In this document: in pieces, positions 1-8,400 of the stretch
Position numbering within the stretch: position 1 is the first letter of the stretch
Layout: each line of letters starts with the position of its first letter
NCBI GenBank assembly: GCA_965214485.1
Contig: CBDCBW010000009.1
Location: 1 to 64,000 of the forward strand
Source of the DNA: JANQRZ01 sp965214485
GTDB taxonomy: Bacteria; Bacteroidota; Rhodothermia; Rhodothermales; JANQRZ01
Direction: 5' to 3'
DNA length: 64,000 bases
Notes under the pieces: model-generated
The model's input: the letters and a program-made list of their open reading frames with translations, nothing else
What the model was told of the DNA's origin: nothing
Databases searched by the model: none
Program-made: the position numbers and the translations under genes

Positions 1-934
<934 letters not shown>

Positions 935-960
935 GCGCGGGGCCGGCGGCGGGTGTCGCC

Positions 961-968
961 CGAAGATA
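961..968 (-). promoter_or_regulatory. Candidate -7 promoter element of smc
   Basis: On the minus strand the octamer TATCTTCG lies 27 bp before the smc start. It resembles the Bacteroidota -7 consensus TAnnTTTG, and the same word recurs upstream of other genes in the window. No clear -33 TTG is visible, so this is an inference from position and recurrence. Confidence 0.45.
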
Positions 969-1036
969 GGATAGTCTCTGCGTCCGGCCTGCCCATTTCG
1001 GCCGGCTCGGCTCGGACGGGCCCTAGTGCAGCAAGA

Positions 1037-1183
1037 GGTCTTCTGCGGTTCGGGAAGGCGTGGAGGGCAGGGAGGAACGGAGAGGGGGCGGGGCCGTCTC
1101 CCTTCCCCCCACGCCTCTTCTTCCCTAGATTCCGTCGCGCTCCCCCCCGCACAAGGCGTCTCCGGTTCAGAAAGCAGCAGACC
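1037..1183 (+). repeat. Dispersed 147-bp element, copy 1
   Basis: This stretch matches 28751-28896 in opposite orientation over its whole length. Both copies start GGTCTTCTGCGGTTCGGGA and end in a segment whose reverse complement starts GGTCTGCTGC, giving a short imperfect terminal inverted repeat. The centre is an imperfect hairpin whose arms begin GGCGTGGAgGGcAGGGA and return as TCCCTTcCcCCCACGCC. It encodes no protein. Its end lies only 14 bp before the surviving start of the TPR pseudogene, which suggests it replaced that gene's 5' part. Confidence 0.75.
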
Positions 1184-1197
1184 TTCTGCCGCAGCCC

Positions 1198-2670
1198 TCG
1201 TGTTCCTTGCGCTCGCCGCCGGGCTAGGCGCAGCACTCTGGCAGGCAGCCCGCGCCGAGGCCGAAGCCGTCCGGGCCCAGGCTGAAGCCGACAAGGCCGA
1301 GACGGTCACGACCTTCCTGATCAGCCTCTTCGAAGCCAGCAACTCCGAGGAGGCGCGCGGCGATACCCTGACGGCGCACGAGCTGCTCGAGCGCGGCGCT
1401 GCCCGCGTCGAAGCCCTGCAGGACGAGCCGGAAGTGCAGACGTACCTCCTCGCCGCGACGGGGAAGGCGTACGCACAACTCGGAGCCTACGACCGTGCGC
1501 GCCCCCTGCTCCAGCGTGCCCTCGGGGCCCAGCAAACCCTCTTTGGTGCCGCCAGCCCAGAGGCCGGCGCGAGCCTTAATGACCTGGCCTCGCTGAGCTA
1601 CAACCAGGGCGACTTCTCGACCGCCGAGTCTCTCTTCACCGCCGCCCTCGCGGTGCGCCGCCAGGCGCTGGGCACCTCCCACGAGGAGGTGGCTCATACC
1701 CTCTACAATCTCGCTTCGGTACCAGAGCGCCCAGGGCGACTACGGAACCGCTGCCGCCACCTTCCGCGAGGCGATGACCTGGCAGCGGGACGCGCTCGGC
1801 CCTGAGCACCCCGACTATCTCAAGAGCGTGACCGGCCTCGCCCTCGTCCTCAAGCGCCGGGGAGAGAACGCCGCCGCCGAGCCGCTCTACCGCGAGGTCA
1901 TCGCAGTTCAGCGGCGCGCCTTCGGCGAGGACCACCCCGACCTCGCGACCAACCTCAACAACCTCGGTATGCTGCTGCTCACGATGGGGAAGCTCGACGA
2001 GGCCGAACCACTCGTGCGCGAGGGGCTGGCGATCCGCCGCCGGGTCCTCGGCCCCGATCACTCCGAAACGATCGCGCTCGTGCACAACCTGGGCATCGTG
2101 CACTACAACCGGGGGGCGTTCGACACCGCAGCGCACCTCCTCGGCGAGGCAGCCGAGCACTGGGAGCGACTGCACGGCCCGGAGAGCGTTTTCGCCGGCA
2201 CCGCGCGAAAGAACCAAGCCGACGCCCTCCGGGACGGGGGTCGGTCCGACGCCTCGCTCGCGCTCTATCGCCGGAGCCTCTCGGTCTTCCGCGAAGCCCT
2301 CTCGCCGGGGCACCCCCGCACGGCCGGCACTCTCGTCGGCTACGGCGCAGCGCTCTAGGCTACGGGGCAGCCTCAGGCGGCGGAGCCGCTGATGCGAGAG
2401 GGCCTCCAGGCCTACCGCGCCGCCCTCGGCGACGACACCCTGCCGGTGCTCGGCTCGCAGGCGCGCCTCGGGCACGTGCTCACCGATCTCGGGCGCTACG
2501 CCGAAGCCGACTCGCTGATGGTCCACAGCGCGGGCCGGTTGGAGGCTCAGAGCGGCCTCGCGGACCGCCACACGCAGGAGGCCGTGCACTACCTCGTCGA
2601 ACTGTACGAGGCGTGGGGGAGGCCGGAGCAGGCAGCGGCCTGGCGCGTCAAGCTCGACGCGCCGGACTGA
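1198..2670 (+). pseudogene. Remnant of a TPR-repeat protein, probably the C-terminal half of a Ser/Thr kinase-TPR protein
   Basis: A hydrophobic segment (VFLALAAGLGAALW) is followed by the DTLTAHELLERGA region and several tetratricopeptide repeats of the DHPDLATNLNNLGMLL type. Three lesions are visible. The 5' part, where a kinase domain would be expected in this architecture, is absent and is replaced by a dispersed repeat. A frameshift near 1718 breaks NLAS|YQSAQGDYGTAAATF. An in-frame TAG at 2356-2358 separates the body from an otherwise continuous C-terminal TPR (2359-2670). The TPR identity is read directly; the lost kinase domain is inferred from similar proteins of the group. Confidence 0.7.
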
Positions 2671-2893
2671 GCTGCTGGCCGGGCGGCCCCTCGTCCCCGC
2701 GCATTTTCTCCGCTCGCGACTCGACGATCGAGTTTAGGATGCGGCCCAGGTCCGCCGTCGTCCACGCCGAGTGGGGGGCCACCGAGTAGCGGTACACCCC
2801 GTGCCCGACCGGCTCGACCGTCAGGGCTTCGGGCGCGGCAGCGCGCCGCGCCGGTTCGTCGGGACGAGGGGGGACAGGCGGCAGATCAGACAT
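2648..2893 (-). CDS. Small hypothetical protein (81 aa)
   Basis: A GC-rich frame starting MSDLPPVPPRP has a Pro/Arg-rich N-terminus and a more ordered middle (VEPVGHGVYRYSVAPHSAW, then ADLGRILNSIVESRAEKM). No family is recognised. It runs convergently into the broken TPR gene and overlaps its 3' end by 23 bp. The composition looks coding, but the function is unknown and the call rests only on frame quality. Confidence 0.45.
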   Translation of the reverse strand: MSDLPPVPPRPDEPARRAAAPEALTVEPVGHGVYRYSVAPHSAWTTADLGRILNSIVESRAEKMRGDEGPPGQQLSPARRA

Positions 2894-2968
2894 CGGAAGT
2901 GGGGAAGATCCTCTGAGCCATACGTCGTTCCCGCCCCCAGAGGGCCAGGCGACGGAGCCCGAGCTTAA

Positions 2969-3270
2969 GGCGGCATCGCCCGGTCCTCAAGGCCACATCG
3001 TGCTCAGTCTCTGCTCACGGCCCCCGGGCCGTGCCTCGGCCGGGCAGACCGTGCGGTCGCTCTGAAACCTATCTGAGCTCTAACCTATCTGATCTGTTGC
3101 GAACCTACCTAAAGGGTCATCCCGAGCGGGGTCCCGAAGGGACGGCACCGAGGGAGCTCTCCGGGGAAGCCGTTGCTCGGTCGCCGAAGCGGTGCCCGAA
3201 AAGGTTTCTCCACTCGCTGCACTCGGTCGAGGTGACAGTGCGAGGAGTTTTGCAACAGAGCAACGTGCGG
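2969..3270. repeat. Gene-free stretch with direct repeats and a TCATCCCGAGCG palindrome
   Basis: No coding sequence is supported here. At 3065-3111 the words AACCTATCTGA, AACCTATCTGA and AACCTACCTAA follow each other at about 20-bp steps. From 3117 to 3236 lies an imperfect inverted repeat that opens GGTCATCCCGAGCG and closes with ACTCGGTCGAGGTGACA. The same opening word occurs at 9893, so this is one member of a dispersed palindromic family. Confidence 0.55.
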
Positions 3271-3543
3271 TCAGTCGTCCTTCTGCACCTGGTCCGCGTC
3301 CTCGATGCGCGGGTTGGCCTTCATGTCGTCGCGCATCTCGCGCCCGACGTAGGCGTTGCCTGCTTCGCCCTGCCGGTCTGCACTGGGCTCGGGGGCGCGC
3401 ACGTCCGGGCCGGTGTCGGCGTCGTGCTGGAGGTCTTGGCCGGCGAGGTCGTCGGTGAGGTCCTGGTCGGCGTCCGGCTTGGGCGCGCTCTGGCTGGTGG
3501 CCGAGCGGTGGTCGCCGGGGGAGTGCGGGTCGGGGTGGCCCAT
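3271..3543 (-). CDS. Small acidic hypothetical protein (90 aa)
   Basis: The frame starts MGHPDPHSPGDHR and is rich in Asp, Gln, Pro and Ala, with a likely disordered body (DQDLTDDLAGQDLQHDAD) and a more regular tail (GNAYVGREMRDDMKANPRIEDAD). It has no transmembrane segment or signal peptide. No family is recognised. Its neighbours are other small acidic proteins on both strands, so this may be a cluster of lineage-specific small proteins. Confidence 0.5.
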   Translation of the reverse strand: MGHPDPHSPGDHRSATSQSAPKPDADQDLTDDLAGQDLQHDADTGPDVRAPEPSADRQGEAGNAYVGREMRDDMKANPRIEDADQVQKDD

Positions 3544-3725
3544 GAGTTCGGTGGAGGGCGAGAGGGGAAGGGGCCGATCAGACGGTCGATCAGACGGCGG
3601 AGCTCCCTAAACCTCAGGAGCGCTCGAAAGGTTCAGCCGTCCCGGCGTGCAGTCACCCGCAGCTCACAGTCACCCGCGGCCCACAACCCACACTCGCGGC
3701 TCATCGCCACACCGACTCATCGCCA

Positions 3726-3768
3726 CACCGAGAGGCCACCCCGGCGGATGCGGAGCGGCCTCTCGGTG
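3726..3768. terminator. 12-bp perfect hairpin, candidate terminator
   Basis: Arms 3726-3737 and 3757-3768 (CACCGAGAGGCC and its complement) are separated by 19 bases. It lies just past the stop of the minus-strand gene at 3796-4206. No T tract follows on either strand, so termination is not certain. A 16-bp tandem duplication (CTCATCGCCACACCGA, 3700-3731) overlaps its left arm. Confidence 0.4.
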
Positions 3769-3795
3769 GAGCGGTGAGCCGTTCGGCGCGGAGGC

Positions 3796-4206
3796 CTACT
3801 CGTCCTCCTCGGACAGGGCGGGGCGGACGTCCCACGCGAGCATCTGCTCGATGTCGGCGTAGTCCTCCTCGTCGTCGCCCTCGAGCAGGAACTTGTAGTC
3901 GCCCAGGTCGGCGCGCTGGCTGGCCTTGACGCGCGTCCACTGCGTGCCGTCGGTGTCGGTGAAGGCGTCGGGGTAGGGGCTCGGAATCCGGTGCGAGGGG
4001 TGGTAGTTGCGGTAGGTCTTGTGGGCCTCGTAGAGCGCGGCGCGGCGTGCACCGGCGCGGCTCACGCTGCGGCCCTCGACCCGGAACGGGGCGACCGTGA
4101 TGCTGGCCCGGACTTCGCCGCCCTCCTCTTCGGGGTCGAGGTACTCGGGGCGCATCACCTTAAAGTCGTCGGGGTGGGGGTAGGCACTGCGTTCGGTGTC
4201 GTACAT
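3796..4206 (-). CDS. Hypothetical acidic protein (136 aa)
   Basis: The protein starts MYDTERSAYPHPDDFKVMRPEYLDP. It has a central segment with regular hydrophobic spacing (RASITVAPFRVEGRSVSRAGARRAALYEAHKTY is its core region) and an acidic C-terminus ending SEEDE. No signal peptide or membrane segment is visible. No family is recognised. Good codon structure and a separate position with a hairpin behind the stop support a real gene. Confidence 0.6.
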   Translation of the reverse strand: MYDTERSAYPHPDDFKVMRPEYLDPEEEGGEVRASITVAPFRVEGRSVSRAGARRAALYEAHKTYRNYHPSHRIPSPYPDAFTDTDGTQWTRVKASQRADLGDYKFLLEGDDEEDYADIEQMLAWDVRPALSEEDE

Positions 4207-4368
4207 GAGGCGTCGTGCGTTTTCTGTGGCGGAGTGTGGTGCGGATGCGTGCAGACTTCGTAAACTACCAACCCACCGCCCGAGGCCCAGCCAAGACCGC
4301 TCGAAGTTTTAGCCCGCGCCAGGCCCCGCCCCCCTCAACGCCACCCCTCTCCCTTCCCAGACGACGAC

Positions 4369-4602
4369 ATGGACCCGGAATCCTTGGCGATGCCGCTCGC
4401 CTCCGACATCGACGACCTCGAGACCGACGACCTCGAGACCGATGACGACAACCTCCTCGACGACGACGACTTCGACGACGAAGACCTCGACGGCGAGGAC
4501 GACCTCGACCTCGACGACGACGACTTTGACGATGACCTAGACTTCGACGACGACGACCACGACGACGACGAAGACCTCGTTTTCGAGGACGACGACTTCT
4601 AG
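4369..4602 (+). CDS. Extremely Asp-rich small protein (77 aa)
   Basis: After a short lead (MDPESLAMPLASD) nearly every residue is Asp, Glu, Leu or Phe, in loose repeats such as DDLETDDLETDD and DDDDFDDDLDFDDDD. The predicted isoelectric point is very low. The strong third-position C bias (GAC codons) fits neighbouring genes. Such a chain could bind cations or basic partners, but no function is known. Its stop codon TAG lies inside the terminal inverted repeat of the mini-element at 4599-4766, so the 3' end may have been set by that insertion. Low-complexity sequence lowers confidence that it is a translated gene. Confidence 0.5.
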   Translation: MDPESLAMPLASDIDDLETDDLETDDDNLLDDDDFDDEDLDGEDDLDLDDDDFDDDLDFDDDDHDDDEDLVFEDDDF

Positions 4603-4766
4603 GCTCTGTCACGTAAGTCGGTCCGTCGGCGAGCGAGAGACCCTGGAGGGACCCGGCCAGGCGTCCGACAAGCCAGATGCCGTAGCATCGGGCGAGGAGG
4701 ACAACGCCGCAGGGCCCTTCAGGGGCCTCGCCGAGCCAGGACCCGGATTAACGTGACGGGGCCTAG
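4599..4766. mobile_element. 168-bp TIR-bounded mini-element (MITE-like or IS remnant)
   Basis: The left end reads CTAGGCTCTGTCACGT and the right end, on the other strand, CTAGGCCCCGTCACGT: 14 of 16 positions match, and similarity continues a few bases inward. The interior contains several GC-rich self-complementary stretches and no ORF. The end resembles GGCTCTGT-type insertion-sequence termini, but no transposase is present. CTAG at both ends could be a target duplication or part of the repeat. Confidence 0.55.
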
Positions 4767-5088
4767 CTGACGGCCCCATGCCGCACGAGGGGATCGACTC
4801 CGTCGCAGCGCTTCGGCACCTCTAACCCGCCCCCGAAGAGGCGCGCGCTCCAGAAGCGGCTCGCCCCCCTCGGTCTCGATACGCTCAGTGGCGTCATCGG
4901 GGTCGCCGTTGCGCGAAAGTTGCCGCTGCGCGAGGGTCGTCGTGCGCGCCCGCCTGCGGCTGAAGGCGAGCTTCGACCGTTCGGTGCCGCCGCCGCCACG
5001 GCCGGTGACCGTTCCGATTTCGAGCGGACCGGCTCCGACGGCTCTGCCGAATCGGGCGAGGCACCGGTGGCAGCGTCGGTCGCCGCTC
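4767..5088. other. Gene-free stretch, nothing recognised
   Basis: No reading frame here has homology that I recognise, and the open frames shift between strands without a consistent codon pattern. No RNA family, repeat or tRNA was recognised. It separates the mini-element from the regulatory region of nrdJ. Confidence 0.4.
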
Positions 5089-5157
5089 GATGTCCGTTAT
5101 CCGACCAGGTAGGGTGCCGTTATTGTTTTCTGCGCGGGCAATGATTCGCCCACCAGG

Positions 5158-5166
5158 TTATCCACA
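5158..5166 (+). promoter_or_regulatory. DnaA box (TTATCCACA)
   Basis: This is a perfect match to the classic DnaA-box consensus, 236 bp upstream of nrdJ and between the two arms of the 15-bp inverted repeat. DnaA is known to control ribonucleotide reductase genes in other bacteria; here that is inference from one perfect and one near site. Confidence 0.5.
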
Positions 5167-5254
5167 GGGGCCGGTGTACTGTGCATGGCTCCGGATAACG
5201 GACATCCGATGGGGCTCTCCACCCGTCCAGCGGCACATCGCCGCGCTACCCTGC

Positions 5255-5263
5255 TGTGGACAA
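5255..5263 (-). promoter_or_regulatory. DnaA-box-like site (TTGTCCACA)
   Basis: The minus strand reads TTGTCCACA, a box variant common in GC-rich genomes, 92 bp from the perfect box and 139 bp before nrdJ. Confidence 0.4.
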
Positions 5264-5401
5264 GCCGCCGCAAAACCTCGTGCACGGGTGTAGATATCGT
5301 GTGGGCAAGTTGACTTGCGGGAAAGGCGGATGTCCAGTTATTTACCAGATACGCCTCGCCGCGAACCGGCCCTCCCATAAATCAATAACGGACGCACCGC
5401 T

Positions 5402-8400
5402 ATGCCCGAGAAGAAGACCTCGCCCTCTGACCCCCTCGCCCACGGTCTCGCCATCGACCGCACCTTCTCCACCGAGGGCGAAGCGCCCTTCGACAGCCTC
5501 GAATGGGAGCACCGCGACGCAGCGATCAAAAGCCACACGGGCGAGGTCATCTTCGAGCAGAAGGCCGTCGAGTTCCCGACCTCGTGGAGCCAGCTCGCCA
5601 CGAACGTCGTCGCCTCGAAGTACTTCTACGGCGACCTCGGCGCGGGCAACGGTTCCCCTGCCGAGGGCCGGCGCGAGTTCAGCCTGAAGCAGCTCGTCCA
5701 CCGCGTCACCCGGACCATCGCCGACTGGGGCCGCGACGGGGGCTACTTCGCCTCCGACGCCGACGCCGAGACGTTCTACGACGAGCTGACGTGGCTCTGC
5801 GCGAACCAGTACGGCGCGTTCAACTCGCCCGTGTGGTTCAACGTCGGGCTGCACCACGAGTACGGCATCCGGGACTCGGGCGGCAAAACGATCTACGGCT
5901 GGGACCCCGCGAGCGACGCCATCCGGTCGGTCGATCCCTACGAGCGCCCGCAGGCGAGCGCGTGCTTCATCATCGCGGTCGACGACTCGATCGACGACAT
6001 CTGGAAGCTGATGGAGGAGAGCGCCCGGCTGTTCAAGTTCGGCTCCGGCGTCGGGGCGGACTGGAGCACGCTGCGCTCGACGAAGGAGAAGCTCTCCGGC
6101 GGCGGCATCCCCTCCGGCCCGGTCTCGTTCATGAAGGTGCAGGACGCGACGGGCGGGACCATCAAGTCCGGCGGCAAGACGCGGCGGGCAGCCATCATGC
6201 AGACGCTGAAGTCGTGGCACCCGGACATCCTGGAGTTCGTGCGCGCCAAGATGGACGAGGAGAAGAAGGCCCACGCCCTCATCGAGCAGGGCTACGACGG
6301 CAGCTTCAACGGCCCGGCCTACGGCTCGGTCGCCTTCCAGAACGTCAACCAGAGCGTCCGCGTCGAGGACGCCTTCATGCGGGCCGCGGGCGACGACGCG
6401 CCCTACGCCCTCCGCGCCGTCACGACCGGCGAGACCGTGGAGACCGTGCAGGCCAAGACCATCCTCGACCAGATCGCCGAGGGCACGTGGGTCTGCGGCG
6501 ACCCCGGCCTCCAGTACGAGGACACGATCCAGCGCTGGCACACGTGCCCCAACTCCGCGCCGATCAACTCCTCGAACCCGTGCGTCACCGGCGACACGCT
6601 CGTCGCCACCGAGGACGGCCTCCGGCGGATCGACGCGCTCGTCGGGACCACCCCGACCGTCGTCGGGCTCGACGGCGAGCTGCACGGGGCGACGCGCGTT
6701 GTCGAGACAGGCATGAAGCCGGTCTACCGCCTCCGCACGCGCGCCGGCTACGAGGTCCGCCTCACGGCGGACCACCGCGTCTGGACCGAGAACCGGGGCG
6801 ACGTGCCCGCGGCTGAGCTGACGAAGGACGACATCGTCCGCCTCACCCCGTCGCCCTTCGGGCGGGAGCCCCTGGAAGCCGGCACCGCCGAGTACGTCGG
6901 CCTCGTCCTCGGGACGGACCGGACCGCGAAGGGCGCGCCCGCGCCGCACGACGTGTGGGAGCCCGCCGTGGCCGACAAGATGACCGGCGTAGCCCGCACG
7001 CTCAGCACCGGCGCGCTGCCGGCGGCCTCGTCCTTCGGGACCGGCGGCGTGGCCGTCGCCACGCGCACGCGGCCCCCGGCGGCGGCGAAAGCCGTCTACG
7101 AGAAGCTCGCAGCCTGGGCACTCCTCGACGCCGACGACGCCCGGCAGCGCCTCACCGACCGCGCCCTCCGGCTCGACCGCGAGGCGACGGCGGCGCTCCT
7201 GCGCGGCCTCTTTACCGCCGCCGGGACCGTGGTCGACTACGGCGAGCGGAGCCGCTACGTCGCCCTCAACGCGACCTCGGAGGAGCTGCTCCGGCAGGCG
7301 CAGCTCCTCCTGCTCAGCTTCGGCATCCGGTCGAAGATCGTCCGCAACCGCCGCCCGCTCGGGCAGATGACGGCCCTCCTCCCCGACCCGCGCGGGTCCG
7401 GCGAGGACCTCCGCGAGCAGCGCATCGCGCAGATGCACAGCCTCCGCGTGTGCCGCTCCAGCCGGATGCGCTTCCAGCAGGCCATCGGGTTCATGGAGGA
7501 GAGCGAGAAAGCCGCCCAGCTCCGGGCCCTCAACGCCCGCGCCAAGACCTACCGCGACCGCCTCATCGACCGCGTGGACAGCCTCGCGCTGCTCGGCATC
7601 GAGCCGGTCTACGACCTCACGGAGCCCGCGACGAGCCACTTCGCCGCGAACGGCGTCGCCGTGCACAACTGCTCCGAGTACATGTTCCTCGACAACTCGG
7701 CGTGCAACCTCGCCTCGCTGAACCTCCGCAAGTTTCAGCACGAGGACGGCAGCTTCGACGTGGACCGCTTCCGCGCCGCGGCCCGCGTCTACCTCACCGC
7801 GCAGGAGATCCTCGTCGACAACGCGGGCTACCCCTCGGCCAAGATCGCGGGGAACTCGCACGACTACCGGCCGCTCGGGCTGGGCTTCGCCAACCTCGGC
7901 GCGCTGTTGATGTCGATGGGCCTGCCCTACGACTCCGACGAGGGCCGCGCCGTCGCCGGGGCGATCATGGCGATGGAGCACTGCGAGGGCTACGCCCGCT
8001 CCGCCGAGATCGCCGCCAACGAGCAGATCGGCCCGTTCAACGGGTTCGAGAAGAACCGCGAGCCGTTCCTCAACGTCATGCGGATGCACCGCGACGCCGT
8101 CGCCCAGATCGACGCCTCGTGCCCCGACTATCTCCGCCAAGCCGCGCAGGAATCGGCCGACCGGATGGTCGCGCTCGGCGAAGCCCACGGCTACCGCAAC
8201 GCCCAGGCGACGGTCCTGGCACCCACGGGGACGATCGGGTTCATGATGGACTGCGACACGACCGGCATCGAGCCCGACATCGCCCTCGTCAAGTACAAGC
8301 TCCTCGCCGGCAAGGGCGACGGGATGATGAAGATCGTCAACCAGTCGGTCGACTACGCCCTCACGGCCCTCGGCTACACCGAGACCGAGCGCCAGGCTAT

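Larger units (their letters stand above)
5089..5393. promoter_or_regulatory. nrdJ upstream region: 15-bp inverted repeat and related half-sites
   Basis: GATGTCCGTTATCCG at 5089-5103 recurs perfectly in inverted orientation at 5192-5206. Shorter versions occur at 5116-5125 (GCCGTTATTG), 5329-5341 (GATGTCCAGTTAT) and, inverted, 5384-5393 (AATAACGGAC), close to the nrdJ start at 5402. The spacing suggests several bound copies of one regulator. I could not find an NrdR box or a cobalamin riboswitch by eye. The regulator is unknown. Confidence 0.5.

Noticed and set aside
4599..4766. Structured small RNA
   Set aside because: The end pairing and internal hairpins suggested an ncRNA, but the outer ends match insertion-sequence-like terminal repeats and no RNA family is recognised.
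5089..5401. Cobalamin riboswitch before nrdJ
   Set aside because: Expected for a B12-dependent enzyme, but I could not find the conserved B12-box or the pairing stems by eye; the visible structure is an operator-like inverted repeat. A covariance-model search would settle it.
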